Position numbers and translations under genes: made by a program. A stretch of DNA of 64,000 nt, taken from positions 148,842 through 212,841 of the forward strand of contig JACKDN010000014.1 of NCBI GenBank assembly GCA_020633465.1, written 5' to 3'. The notes beneath the pieces were generated by a model. The model worked only from the letters and a program-made list of their open reading frames with translations. It made no database searches and was not told where the DNA came from. Shown here one piece after another: positions 8,157 through 17,121 of this stretch (position 1 is the stretch's first letter; each line of letters starts with the position of its first letter). This DNA is from Myxococcales bacterium (GTDB lineage: Bacteria; Myxococcota_A; Bradymonadia; UBA7976; UBA1532).

Positions 8157-10407
8157 CCGTCACCTCTTTGAAGCTGCGGTCGAGCTCCTCGTACTCGGCC
8201 CGCTGGCGCGCGAGCATCTTGCTGATCTGTCCCGACTGATCCTGCTTCTGCTTCCAGGCCACGTCGATCAGGCCGACGTCGGCCTCCAGCACCACCGCGT
8301 CGATGCGCTCGAGCACGGCGTTGAAGCTGCGGGCGGCGATGGCGCCGCCGAGGGACTCGGTCTCGCCCTGGTAGCTCTGAAGCTGGCTGTTGTACGCCAC
8401 GACGTTGCCGCGCTCGCGCTCGAGCACGCGGCGGATCTCGGCGACGCGATCGTCCACCAACCCCATCGCGCGCTGGCGGAACGTCTTGACGCGCTGCTCG
8501 AGCGCGTCGAGCCGCGACAGGTCGCCGCTGACCGACGCGCCGTTCGCGGCCAGCCATCGCGCCTCGGCCGCCAGCGCGTCCCGATACGCCTTCGCCACCC
8601 GCGCGTCCTCCTGCGCGGCGTAGTCGTTGGCGCCGATGCGGATGCGCTCCGCCTGGATGGCCTCGGCCAACGCGTCGAGCTCGGCCTTCAGCGCCTTGCT
8701 CTGCTGCAGCTCGCGCACCACCTGCGCGCGCGCCGCGGTGTCCTTGGGCAGCTCGCCCGTCGAGGCGGTGGTGTCGCGGACGTACTTGTCGATGGCCACC
8801 AGCTGCGCCTCGAGCGCCCGGATGTCCAAGCCCAGCTTGAAGGCCTCCTGGTCGAGGCGCTGCATCTCGTCGTCGACGCGGGCGTCGCGCGCGTGCAGCT
8901 CGGTGGCCGACTTCGGCACGCGCTCGAAGCGCTCCGCCGCCTGGGCCCGCGCCGCGCGCAGCCGGTCGTACTCGGGGCTGCCCCCCATCTGCCGCGCGGC
9001 CTCTTCGTTCACCCGCCCCCGCGCCAGCGTGATGCGCGACTGCACCTCGAGCGCGCGCAGCCAGCCCTCCTGCAGCTTGGGGAAGATCTTGATGCGGCTG
9101 TCGGCCGACAGCGCGACCTCGAGCCGCGCCAGCGTGCGCTCCGCCTCGTCAATGTCGCGCCGCTGCGCGGCCAGATCACCCACCAGCAGCAGCGCCCGAT
9201 CGGCCTCGACGTCGGGGCCCGCGAACTCGGCGGCCCGCGCGGGCAGGAACGAGCTGAGATCGAACTCGGCGATGTTCTGGCCGATCACCCGGTTGAAGTG
9301 GGCGGCGAGGTCGTTGGCGCTGCGCTTCTGGATCGCCTGCATCTCGGCCTGAATGGGCCCGAACTCGAAGAGCACCTCCTGGAACGCGAGCGCCGCGTCG
9401 TCGTAGCGCTCGAGCATCATCAACAGCTTGCCCTTCAGCAGGCGCGCGTCCGGTCCGCGCAGGACGTCGGGCTGGGAGATCAGCAGGATCTCGAGCCGGC
9501 GCAGGGCGCGCTCGTACTCCCCCTTCTTGATCGCGATCCAGACCGTCTCGTACATCGCCTCGTCGAAGGCCTTCGACTCGCGCGGCGTGCTGGTGTAGGC
9601 GTCGATCGCCTTGTCGAACTCGCCCTGCTCGTAGTGCAGGCGGGCGATGGCCAGGCGGGCCTGGTCGCGCACCGCCGCGTCCACCTGCATCGACGACTCG
9701 CCCTGGACCGCGGGCGCGTCGACGACGGACTGGAAGCGCGCGATGGCTTCGGCCAGCCGTCCCCCGCGCACGTCGAGCACGCCGAGGAAGTACTGGGCCC
9801 GCAGCCACTCGCCGGTGCCGGCCGGCACGCGGGAGAAGGTCGCCGCCGCCTGCGCGAGCTCGCCGACCTCGTAGTGGTACTTGCCCACGGCGTACAGCAG
9901 GCGCGCGTTGGGCGTCGTCTCGAGCAGCTGCGCCGCGCGCGCGAGGTAGCGCTTGGCCGCGTCGACGTCGCCCGTCTGCAGGGCGATCTCGAGCAGCCGA
10001 CCGAGCGCGCGCTGCTGGCGCTCCGGGCGCGCCTGCACGGCGACCTGCTCGAAGTAGGCCGTCGCCGCCTTGAAGTTGCGCGTGTGGTAGAGGGACTCGG
10101 CGAGGAAGAACAGCGCGTCGCCGTAGCCGGGGTGCCGCTTGTTGCCCGGGTTCTCGACCACGTCGAGCAGCACCATGGCGGCCCGGTCGTAGTCGCCCGT
10201 GGCGAAGAAGAACTGACCGTCGCTCAGCCGGGCGGCGACCTTGTGCTGCTGCTCGAGCAGCGCCGGCGCCAGGTAGCGCTGCTCGAGGACGTCGACGGCC
10301 TGCCCGAGCTCGGCGATCTCGCCCTGCAAGGTGTCCGGCTCGGCCGCGTGCGCGCTCGCCGCGGCGACGAGCAGGATCGCGCCGACCGCTCGGCTCGCCC
10401 GGTTCAT
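8149..10407 (-). CDS. exported TPR/coiled-coil protein of the Agl/Glt-like cluster
   Basis: A 752-residue protein with a signal peptide (MNRASRAVGAILLVAAASAHA). The N-terminal half, to about residue 380, is TPR-like (DGQFFFATGDYDRAAMVLLD, DALFFLAESLYHTRNFKAAT). The C-terminal half, about 430-745, is Glu/Arg/Ala/Leu-rich heptad sequence that should form long coiled coils. This combination fits a periplasmic rod or spacer that holds TPR proteins together. It is the second gene of the operon and overlaps the next gene by 8 bases. By order it resembles AgnB/AgnC of Myxococcus, which are also TPR proteins, but I cannot choose between them. Confidence 0.7.
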   Translation of the reverse strand: MNRASRAVGAILLVAAASAHAAEPDTLQGEIAELGQAVDVLEQRYLAPALLEQQHKVAARLSDGQFFFATGDYDRAAMVLLDVVENPGNKRHPGYGDALFFLAESLYHTRNFKAATAYFEQVAVQARPERQQRALGRLLEIALQTGDVDAAKRYLARAAQLLETTPNARLLYAVGKYHYEVGELAQAAATFSRVPAGTGEWLRAQYFLGVLDVRGGRLAEAIARFQSVVDAPAVQGESSMQVDAAVRDQARLAIARLHYEQGEFDKAIDAYTSTPRESKAFDEAMYETVWIAIKKGEYERALRRLEILLISQPDVLRGPDARLLKGKLLMMLERYDDAALAFQEVLFEFGPIQAEMQAIQKRSANDLAAHFNRVIGQNIAEFDLSSFLPARAAEFAGPDVEADRALLLVGDLAAQRRDIDEAERTLARLEVALSADSRIKIFPKLQEGWLRALEVQSRITLARGRVNEEAARQMGGSPEYDRLRAARAQAAERFERVPKSATELHARDARVDDEMQRLDQEAFKLGLDIRALEAQLVAIDKYVRDTTASTGELPKDTAARAQVVRELQQSKALKAELDALAEAIQAERIRIGANDYAAQEDARVAKAYRDALAAEARWLAANGASVSGDLSRLDALEQRVKTFRQRAMGLVDDRVAEIRRVLERERGNVVAYNSQLQSYQGETESLGGAIAARSFNAVLERIDAVVLEADVGLIDVAWKQKQDQSGQISKMLARQRAEYEELDRSFKEVTGD

Positions 10408-10416
10408 CGCGGGGCC

Positions 10417-11303
10417 CTACCCGTCCGTGTCCGGCGCGGCGGCCGCCGCGGCGGCCCCCCGCCCGACGTCGTTCAGACGGCTGTCGAAGCGGATGTCCGG
10501 GCGATCCTTGAGGTCGGTGGTGATGCCGCCCTTCTCGTAGCCGACGATCACGAGCTCGATCTGCTTGCCTTCCTCGGCGTGGAAAGTGTTCGACGACCGC
10601 AGCGTGAACACATAGCCGCGCAGGTAGGAGAAGATGCCGTAGCCGTTTCCGCGGTAGACCATCACCACCGACACCGTGTGGTTGCCCGGCACGATCGGCC
10701 CGTTGAAGATCTCGATCTCCTCGCGGCCGTCGAGGTCGCCGTCCTTGTCCACCTTCGAGAAGATGGGCGTGCCGTCGAGGCTGTAGGTGACCTTCTCGAG
10801 GCGGAAGCTCGAGCCCATCTCGTTGCGGTGCACCAGGCGGGCCTCCGAGCCCGCGATGCTGCTCGACAGCACGGTCTCCTTGAGGATGGCCAGCCGCGTC
10901 TTGGTGCGGAAGATGCGCTCCTTGAGCTCGTTCACCCGTCGCTCGAGCTCGGTGATCTTGAGGCGGTAGGCCTCGTCACCGGTCTCCGGGGCGGCCGGCG
11001 CGGCGGCCGCCGCGGCGTCCTCCTTCGCGACGTCGACGCGCGTGCCGGGCGCGGCCGGCGGCGGCGGCGGGGTCTTGGGCGCGTCGGCGCCCGCGGGCCG
11101 CTTCGGGGGCCGTCGGCGGCCGCTTCGGGCGCCTCGGCCGCTTCGGGCGCCTCGGCCGCTTCGGGCGCCTCGGCCGCTTCGGGCGCCTCGGCCGCAGCCG
11201 GGGCCTCGGCAGCGGGCGCGGCCGCGCCACCGTCCTCCCCGGCCGGCTGAGCAGCCGCCGTGGCCACCCAGAGCAAGAGGATCCAACCGCTCAGCCTGCG
11301 CAT
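10417..11303 (-). CDS. exported protein, first gene of the TPR operon, with an apparent frameshift
   Basis: Two overlapping frames together make one sensible protein of about 295 residues. The N-terminus (ATG 11303) is a signal peptide MRRLSGWILLLWVATAAAQ followed by four EAPEAA repeats. The C-terminal part, from about 11104 down to 10417, is in another frame and carries a coiled-coil stretch (ITELERRVNELKERIFRTKT) and a beta-rich domain with KVDKDGDLDGREE and VSVVMVYRGNGYG. One extra base in the G5 run at 11105-11109 would join them. Either the gene is broken or the run is misread. I do not recognise the C-terminal domain. It lies 9 bases before the coiled-coil TPR gene and has a promoter upstream. 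Confidence 0.55.
11121..11192 (-). repeat. four tandem 18-bp repeats coding EAPEAA
   Basis: The unit CGCTTCGGGCGCCTCGGC occurs four times head to tail without a mismatch. It codes for EAPEAA repeats in the linker behind the signal peptide of the preceding feature. Repeats of this kind expand and contract easily, and this one lies right beside the suspected frameshift. Confidence 0.9.
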
Positions 11304-11352
11304 CGAAGGGGCTCCCGGCAGGGACCGTCACCGAAGTCGATCATCGTGATGG

Positions 11353-11382
11353 GGACTAGCACACGGGTCCAAGGACTGTCAA
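11353..11382 (-). promoter_or_regulatory. housekeeping promoter of the TPR operon
   Basis: On the minus strand a perfect TTGACA (11377-11382) is followed after 18 bases by TAGTCC (11353-11358), about 50 bases before the ATG at 11303. The -35 box is convincing and the -10 box is weak, which is common in G+C-rich myxobacterial promoters. Confidence 0.5.
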
Positions 11383-11441
11383 CAATACGGCGGTGGATCG
11401 CGAAAACTTGAAGTCCTTTCAGATCAACACCTTAGGACCGC

Positions 11442-12488
11442 TCAGTCGGGCGCGCCCCCCCACCGGCCGGCCGCCAGCAGGGCCTGCGCGATGGCGCTCA
11501 GCAGGGGGTCGAGGCCGGCGCCCGTCACCGCGCTGATCGGGTGGATCGGCGCGGCGCCGTCGACGGCCTCGGTGAGCGCCGCGAGGCCCTCTTCGACCTC
11601 GGGTCGGTCGGTCTGGGACAGCACCACCATGAAGGGACGCTCGAGCAGCGCCGCGTCGTAGCGACCCAGCTCGCGACGCAGGGCCCGGTAGTCGTCCGCC
11701 GGCGTCCGACCCGGCTCGAGATCCTGGGTGACGACGTACAGGAACACGGCGGTGCGCTCGATGTGCCGCAGGAACTGGATGCCGAGGCCGACGCCGTCGG
11801 CGGCGCCCTCGATCAGCCCGGGCATGTCCGCCATCACGTAGCTGCGATCGACGTCGACGCGCACGACGCCGAGGTTCGGCTCGAGCGTCGTGAAGGGATA
11901 GTCGGCGATCTTGGGCCGCGCGCGGCTGACCTTCGAGATCAGCGTCGACTTGCCCGCGTTGGGGAAGCCGACCAGCCCGACGTCGGCCAAGAGCTTGAGC
12001 ACCAGCCGCAGCTCGCGCTCCTCGCCCTCCTCGCCCGGCTGCGCGTAGTCGGGCGCGCGCCGCGAGGGCGTCGCGAACATCGCGTTGCCCTTGCCGCCGC
12101 GGCCCCCGCGCGCCACGACCACCTGCTGGCCGTCCTCGACCAGATCGGCGATCAGCGCGTCGGTGGCGTCGTCGAAGACCTCGGTGCCGGGCGGCACCAG
12201 CACCAGGCGATCTTCGCCGTCGGCGCCGGTGCAGTCCTTGCCCTCCCCCGGCCGACCGTTCGGCGCGAAGTGGCGACGCTTGTAGCGATAGTCGAGGAGC
12301 GTGGCGAGGTGGGCGTCGGCGCGGACGATGACGTCACCGCCGCGCCCGCCGTTGCCGCCGTCGGGGCCGCCGCGCGGGACGTACTTCTCGCGGCGGAAGC
12401 TGACGCAGCCGGCGCCTCCGTGGCCCGATCGGACCAGGATGCGCGCTTCGTCGATGAACTTAATAGACGGCCACTCGCCGCCGGCCAC
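11442..12488 (-). CDS. obg: GTPase Obg (CgtA)
   Basis: An Obg-family GTPase of 348 residues that acts in late 50S ribosome assembly and stress control. The Gly-rich N-terminal Obg domain (about 9-165, with FRREKYVPRGGPDGGNGGRG) is followed by a G domain with G1 GFPNAGKST, G3 DMPG and the switch stretch DYPFTTLEPNLG. There is no long C-terminal OCT domain. The start is odd: the canonical N-terminus (KFIDEAR) is preceded by ATT at 12464, which overlaps the rpmA stop. The nearest in-frame ATG is at 12488, inside rpmA, and adds MAGGEWPS. I use the ATG, but an ATT start is possible. It is the third gene of rplU-rpmA-obg, a widely conserved order. Confidence 0.95.
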   Translation of the reverse strand: MAGGEWPSIKFIDEARILVRSGHGGAGCVSFRREKYVPRGGPDGGNGGRGGDVIVRADAHLATLLDYRYKRRHFAPNGRPGEGKDCTGADGEDRLVLVPPGTEVFDDATDALIADLVEDGQQVVVARGGRGGKGNAMFATPSRRAPDYAQPGEEGEERELRLVLKLLADVGLVGFPNAGKSTLISKVSRARPKIADYPFTTLEPNLGVVRVDVDRSYVMADMPGLIEGAADGVGLGIQFLRHIERTAVFLYVVTQDLEPGRTPADDYRALRRELGRYDAALLERPFMVVLSQTDRPEVEEGLAALTEAVDGAAPIHPISAVTGAGLDPLLSAIAQALLAAGRWGGAPD

Positions 12489-12708
12489 GGCCGTGCGGCT
12501 CGAACTTCACCTGGCCATCCTTCAGGGCGAAGAGGGTGTAGTCGCGGCCGACGCCGACGTTGGCCCCCGCGTGGATGCGGGTGCCGCACTGGCGGACGAT
12601 GATGCTGCCCGCGCTGACCGTCTCGCCGTCGAAGCGCTTCACGCCGCGCCGCTTGGCGTTCGAGTCGCGGCCGTTCCGCGTGCTGCCCTGACCCTTTTTG
12701 TGCGCCAT
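12460..12708 (-). CDS. rpmA: 50S ribosomal protein L27
   Basis: An 82-residue L27 with the conserved start MAHKKGQGSTRNGRDSNAKR and the RQCGT and GRDYTLFAL motifs. L27 reaches the peptidyl-transferase centre of the large subunit with its N-terminal tail. There is no N-terminal extension of the type cleaved in Firmicutes. It lies 35 bases after rplU, and its last codons overlap the 5' end of obg. Confidence 0.97.
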   Translation of the reverse strand: MAHKKGQGSTRNGRDSNAKRRGVKRFDGETVSAGSIIVRQCGTRIHAGANVGVGRDYTLFALKDGQVKFEPHGRGRRRVAVY

Positions 12709-12743
12709 CTCACTGACTCCTTAGCCGGGGACCCCGAACGCCG

Positions 12744-13055
12744 TCAGGCGCTGATGCCGGTGATCTCGATCTCGGTGTAGGCCTGACGGTGGCCCTGCTT
12801 CTTGTGGTAGCCCTTCCGCCGCTTCTTCTTGAAGACGATGATCTTCTTGGCCCGACCCTGGGCCTTGATCGTCGCCCCCACCTTGGCGCCGTCGAGGAAA
12901 GGCGTGCCGATGCGGGTGTCGCCGTCGCCGCCCACGAGCAGCACCTGCTCGAGGTCCAGCGCGTCGCCGACCTCGCCGTCGAGCTTCTCGACGCGCAGGG
13001 CCTGCCCCTTGCTCACGCGGTACTGCTTACCGCCGGTCTTGATGATCGCGTACAT
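12744..13055 (-). CDS. rplU: 50S ribosomal protein L21
   Basis: A 103-residue L21 starting at the ATG at 13055 (MYAIIKTGGKQYRV), the usual family start; an upstream ATG in frame would add ten residues of no family character. The conserved C-terminal basic stretch KKKRRKGYHKKQGHRQ, which binds 23S rRNA, is present. It is the first gene of rplU-rpmA-obg, and a strong promoter lies 41 bases upstream. Confidence 0.97.
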   Translation of the reverse strand: MYAIIKTGGKQYRVSKGQALRVEKLDGEVGDALDLEQVLLVGGDGDTRIGTPFLDGAKVGATIKAQGRAKKIIVFKKKRRKGYHKKQGHRQAYTEIEITGISA

Positions 13056-13095
13056 GGATTCGTCCACTCGCCGGGATGAGGTCACGAGGGCGCGG

Positions 13096-13124
13096 AAATT
13101 ACGAGGTCACGCGCCCGAAGTCAA
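13096..13124 (-). promoter_or_regulatory. strong housekeeping promoter of rplU-rpmA-obg
   Basis: On the minus strand TTGACT (13119-13124) and TAATTT (13096-13101) are exactly 17 bases apart. A direct repeat CGTGACCTC occurs once in the spacer and once about 25 bases downstream, which could be an operator, though nothing else supports that. Confidence 0.75.
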
Positions 13125-13148
13125 GGGGTCGCTCGGGTCGGCGGCGAA

Positions 13149-14198
13149 TCAGGCCGCGCCGCCGTTGGCCTCGGCCACGTGGCGGGCGAGGCTGGCCTCG
13201 AAGGGCGGCCGCGCGACGCCCCGCTCGGTGATGATGGCGGTGACCAGCGCGGCCGGCGTGACGTCGAAGGCCGGGTTCTCGACGGCGACCCCCTCCGGCA
13301 CCAGCCGGCGGTCGCCCACGTGGGTGACCTCGCGCGCGGGGCGCTGCTCGATGGGCACGTCGGCGCCGGTGGGCGTCGCCAGGTCGATGGTGCTCGTGGG
13401 GCCCGCCACGTAGAACGGGATGCCGTGGTGGTGGCACAGCACCGCCACCGCGTAGGTGCCGATCTTGTTGGTGACGTCGCCGTTCGCCGCGACGCGGTCG
13501 GTGCCCACGATCACGGCGTCCACCTGACCCCGCTGCATCAGGTGGCCGGCCATGTTGTCGGTGATCACCCGCACGGGGATGTCGTCCTTGTTCAGCTCCC
13601 AGGCGGTCAGGCGGGATCCCTGCAGGAACGGCCGCGTCTCGTCGGCGTACACCAGCCGCACCCGGCCCTGGCGGAAGCCGCTGCGCACGACGGCGAGCGC
13701 GGTGCCGTCGCCGCCGGTGGCCAGCGCCCCGGTGTTGCAGTGGGTCAGCACGCAGGCGCCGTCGGGCAGCAGCGCGGCCCCGTGATCGCCCATCGCGCGG
13801 CACATGGCGCGATCCTCGTCGTGGATGCGGCGGGCCTCGTCCTCGAGGGCGGCCAGGAGCGCCGCCCCCCGACCGCCGGCGGCGCGCGCCTTCATGCGGT
13901 CGAGGGCCCAGAACAGGTTGACCGCCGTGGGCCGCGTGGCCGCCAGCCCCTCGAAGGCGGGCGCGAGGGCCTCGGGCCCCGCGTCGGCGCCCGCCTCGCG
14001 CGCCGCGAGCACCACGCCGTAAGCCGCGGTGATCCCGATGGCGGGCGCGCCGCGCACCACCATCTGCTTGATGGCGTCCGCGACGGCGCGCCAGTCGCCG
14101 CAGGTGAGGTAGGTCTCGTCGACCGGCAGCACGCGCTGGTCGAGCAACACCAGCGCGTCGCCGCGCCAGTCGATGGTTCGGAAGGCGCTCGTCGTCAT
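13149..14198 (-). CDS. mtnA: S-methyl-5-thioribose-1-phosphate isomerase
   Basis: A 349-residue enzyme of the methionine salvage pathway that converts methylthioribose-1-phosphate to methylthioribulose-1-phosphate. Both catalytic motifs are present: the Cys in THCNTGALAT and the Asp in TDRVAANGDVTNKIGTY. The N-terminal motif VVRGAPAIG is also typical. Start ATG at 14198 overlaps the gatB stop as ATGA, so it is translationally coupled to the gat operon, which is an unusual partner. No other salvage-pathway gene is in the window. The related eIF2B-alpha-like fold is excluded by the two intact catalytic motifs. Confidence 0.94.
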   Translation of the reverse strand: MTTSAFRTIDWRGDALVLLDQRVLPVDETYLTCGDWRAVADAIKQMVVRGAPAIGITAAYGVVLAAREAGADAGPEALAPAFEGLAATRPTAVNLFWALDRMKARAAGGRGAALLAALEDEARRIHDEDRAMCRAMGDHGAALLPDGACVLTHCNTGALATGGDGTALAVVRSGFRQGRVRLVYADETRPFLQGSRLTAWELNKDDIPVRVITDNMAGHLMQRGQVDAVIVGTDRVAANGDVTNKIGTYAVAVLCHHHGIPFYVAGPTSTIDLATPTGADVPIEQRPAREVTHVGDRRLVPEGVAVENPAFDVTPAALVTAIITERGVARPPFEASLARHVAEANGGAA

Positions 14199-15655
14199 GG
14201 GTCGGTCGCGTCCTCGGCCAGCAGCCGGTCGAGCAGGGCGTTCACCTGCTGGGGGTTGGCTTTGCCCCGCGTCGCCTTCATCACCTGACCGACGAAGAAG
14301 CCCTTCACGCGGGTCTTGCCCTCGCGGAACTGCGCGAGCTGGTCGGGATGTTCCGCGATGATCGTCCGACAGGCCGCCTCGATGGCGGCGGTGTCGGTCA
14401 CCTGGCGCAGGCCGCGGGCCTCGATGATCGCGTCGGGGGTCCCCTCGCCCGCCAGCATGTGATCGAACACCTGCTTGGCGATGCGACCGCTGATCGTGTC
14501 GTCGTCGATCAGCGCGACGAGGCGCCCCAGATCGCCCGGCGCCACCGGCCCCGTCGCGATCTCGGTGGCGGGCACGCGCGCGAGCAGCTCGCTGGTGATC
14601 CAGTTGCAGACGCCCTTGGCGTTGCCCGGGTGCGCGGCGAGGGCCGCCTCGAAGTAGTCGGCCAGCGCGCGCTCGGCGGTCAGCACGCCCGCGTCGTAGG
14701 GCGACAGCTCCAGCGCCTCGACGAAGCGGGCCCGCCTTGCCGCCGGCAGCTCGGGCAGGCCCTCGGCGGCCGCGCGCAGCTCGACCTCGCTCAGCTCGAC
14801 GGGGGGCAGGTCGGGCTCGGGGAAGTAGCGATAGTCGTGCGCCTCTTCCTTGCCCCGCATGCCGCGGGTGCGGCCCGCGGCGTCGTCCCACAGGCGCGTC
14901 TCCTGCACCACCGCCTGCCCCGCCTCGAGCAGATCGACGTGCCGCGCCGCCTCGTAGGCCAGGGCCCGCTGGACGCCCTTGAAGGTGTTCAGGTTCTTGA
15001 TCTCGGTGCGCGTGCCGAGGCTCGTCTGCCCGCGCCGCCGCACCGACACGTTGGCGTCGCAGCGGAACGACCCCTCCTCCATGTTGCCGTCGCTGACGCC
15101 CAGGTAGCGGACGATGGCGTGCAGGGCGCGCAGGTAGTCGCCCGCCTCCTCGGCCGAGCGGAGGGCCGGCTCGCCGACGATCTCGATCAGCGGCACGCCC
15201 GCCCGGTTGAGGTCGACGAGGGTGGCGTCGGCGGCGTCGTGCGTCGACTTGCCGGCGTCCTCCTCGAGGTGGATGCGCGTCAACGGCACCGCGCGCACGG
15301 CGCCGTCCTCGGCCTCGACCGGCACGGCGCCGCCGGTCAGCAGCGGGCGGTCGTACTGGGTGATCTGATAGCCCTTGGGCAGATCGGGATAGAAGTAGTG
15401 CTTGCGGGCGAAGACGCTGCGCGGGTGCGCGGTGCAGCCCAGCGCGGCGCCCACGGCGAGCGCGAAGTCGACCGCCTGCCGGTTGAGCACCGGCAGCACC
15501 CCGGGCAGGCCGAGGCAGATCGGGCAGGTGTCCCGGTTCGGCGGCTGCCCGAAGCGGTTGGGGCAGCCGCAGAACAGCTTCTCGGCGGTGGCCAGCTGGC
15601 AGTGCACCTCGAGACCGATGACGATCTCCCAGGCGGTGTCGTCGGGCGCGCTCAC
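14195..15655 (-). CDS. gatB: aspartyl/glutamyl-tRNA(Asn/Gln) amidotransferase subunit B
   Basis: A 486-residue GatB that activates the misacylated Asp-tRNA(Asn) or Glu-tRNA(Gln) and receives ammonia from GatA. The N-terminal kinase-like domain carries IGLEVHCQL, the zinc-site Cys pattern (LFCGCPN and DTCPICLG), DLPKGYQITQYD and GKSTHD. The C-terminal YqeY-type helical tail is complete (GFFVGQVMKATRGKANPQQV). Start GTG at 15655 overlaps the gatA stop (GTGA). Part of gatC-gatA-gatB-mtnA, all with four-base overlaps. Confidence 0.96.
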   Translation of the reverse strand: MSAPDDTAWEIVIGLEVHCQLATAEKLFCGCPNRFGQPPNRDTCPICLGLPGVLPVLNRQAVDFALAVGAALGCTAHPRSVFARKHYFYPDLPKGYQITQYDRPLLTGGAVPVEAEDGAVRAVPLTRIHLEEDAGKSTHDAADATLVDLNRAGVPLIEIVGEPALRSAEEAGDYLRALHAIVRYLGVSDGNMEEGSFRCDANVSVRRRGQTSLGTRTEIKNLNTFKGVQRALAYEAARHVDLLEAGQAVVQETRLWDDAAGRTRGMRGKEEAHDYRYFPEPDLPPVELSEVELRAAAEGLPELPAARRARFVEALELSPYDAGVLTAERALADYFEAALAAHPGNAKGVCNWITSELLARVPATEIATGPVAPGDLGRLVALIDDDTISGRIAKQVFDHMLAGEGTPDAIIEARGLRQVTDTAAIEAACRTIIAEHPDQLAQFREGKTRVKGFFVGQVMKATRGKANPQQVNALLDRLLAEDATDP

Positions 15656-17121
15656 GGGGCCTCCTCGCCCAGGGCCGGGCGCTGGCCACACCACCCGGTG
15701 GCGTCCTCGTAGCTGGCGGCGATGCGCAGCAAGGTCGCCTCGTCGAAGGCGCGCCCGATCAGCTGCAGGCCCACCGGCAGGCGGGCCTCGTCGAAGCCGC
15801 AGGGCACCGACAGGCCGGGCAGGCCCGCCAGGTTGCAGCCGATGGTGAAGACGTCGGCCAGGTACATCGAGAGGGGATCGTCCACCCGCTCGCCGAGGCG
15901 GAACGCGGTCGTGGGCGACACCGGCGTGACGATGGCGTCGACGGTGTCGAGCGCGGCGTCGAAGTCGCGCCGCACCAGCGTGCGCGCCTGGCTCGCCTTG
16001 CGGTAGTAGGCGTCGTAGTAGCCGGCCGACAGCGCGTAGGTGCCGAGCATGATGCGGCGCTTCACCTCGAGGCCGAAGCCCGCGTCGCGCGTGGCGCCGT
16101 ACATCGCGGCCAGATCGGCGCCCGCGCGCCGCAGCCCGTAGCGGACGCCGTCGAAGCGCGCCAGGTTGCTCGACGCCTCGGCCGTCGCCACCAGGTAGTA
16201 CGCGGCGACGCCGTAGCGCGCGTGGGGCAGGTGTACGTCGACCAGCTCGGCCCCCAGCGCGCGCAGCTGGTCGAGCGCGGCCTGCGTGGCCGCGGCGACG
16301 CCGGGCGCGAGGCCCTCACCGAAGTACTCCGCGGGGACGCCGAGCCGGACGCCGGCCAGATCGGCGTCGCGCGGCATGGCCTCGAGCCCCACCGGCAGCG
16401 GCACCTCCGCCGAGGTCGCGTCGTGCGGGTCCGGGCCCGCGCAGGCCTCGAACAGCGCGGCGGCGTCGCGCACCGTCCGCGCGATGGGCCCGGGCTGGTC
16501 GAGGCTGCTGGCGAAGGCGATGACCCCGAACCGGCTGACGCGCCCATAGGTGGGCTTCAGGCCGACGACGCCGCAGAACGACGCCGGCTGCCGGATCGAG
16601 CCGCCGGTGTCGGTGCCGAGCGCGCCGAAGCAGTGACCGGCCGCGACGGCCGCCGCGCTGCCGCCGCTGCTGCCGCCGGGCGTGCGCTCGAGATCCCAGG
16701 GGTTGTGCGCCGCCCCGAAGGCGCTGTTCTCGTTGGACGACCCCATCGCGAAGGCGTCCATGTTCTGCTTGCCGAGGATGACCGCGCCGGCCGCGCGCAG
16801 ACGCGCGACGACGGTCGCGTCGTAGGGGGGCCGGTAGCCCTCCAGGATGCGGCTGCCGCAGGTGGTGGGCAGATCCCGGGTGAGGAAGATGTCCTTGAGG
16901 CCGACCGGCACACCCGCCAGGGGGCCGAGGCGCTCACCGCGGGCGCGCCGCGCGTCGACGGCGGCCGCCTGGGCCAGCGCGCCGTCGGCGTCGACGTGCA
17001 GCCACGCGCTGAGCCGCGCGTCGGTCGCCTCGATGCGCGCGAGGCACGCCCGCGTCAGCTCGACGGACGATCGCTCACCGCGCTCGAGGGCCTCGCGCGC
17101 GGCGCACAGTGGGCTGCTCAT
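15652..17121 (-). CDS. gatA: aspartyl/glutamyl-tRNA(Asn/Gln) amidotransferase subunit A
   Basis: A 489-residue amidase-signature enzyme that releases ammonia from glutamine for GatB. The catalytic triad is visible: Lys in GVPVGLKDIF, the cis-Ser in the Gly/Ser stretch TPGGSSGGSAAAVA, and the nucleophile Ser in GTDTGGSIRQPA. The amide-site region GLKPTYGRVSRFG is intact. Start ATG at 17121 overlaps the gatC stop (ATGA). Confidence 0.97.
   Translation of the reverse strand: MSSPLCAAREALERGERSSVELTRACLARIEATDARLSAWLHVDADGALAQAAAVDARRARGERLGPLAGVPVGLKDIFLTRDLPTTCGSRILEGYRPPYDATVVARLRAAGAVILGKQNMDAFAMGSSNENSAFGAAHNPWDLERTPGGSSGGSAAAVAAGHCFGALGTDTGGSIRQPASFCGVVGLKPTYGRVSRFGVIAFASSLDQPGPIARTVRDAAALFEACAGPDPHDATSAEVPLPVGLEAMPRDADLAGVRLGVPAEYFGEGLAPGVAAATQAALDQLRALGAELVDVHLPHARYGVAAYYLVATAEASSNLARFDGVRYGLRRAGADLAAMYGATRDAGFGLEVKRRIMLGTYALSAGYYDAYYRKASQARTLVRRDFDAALDTVDAIVTPVSPTTAFRLGERVDDPLSMYLADVFTIGCNLAGLPGLSVPCGFDEARLPVGLQLIGRAFDEATLLRIAASYEDATGWCGQRPALGEEAP

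Noticed and set aside
4908..8171. A plus-strand open frame of 1087 codons
   Set aside because: Antisense of the large TPR gene; Leu/Val/Arg/His-rich and without motifs.
11121..11192. CRISPR-like or other repeat array
   Set aside because: Four exact 18-bp units without spacers, in frame within a coding linker.
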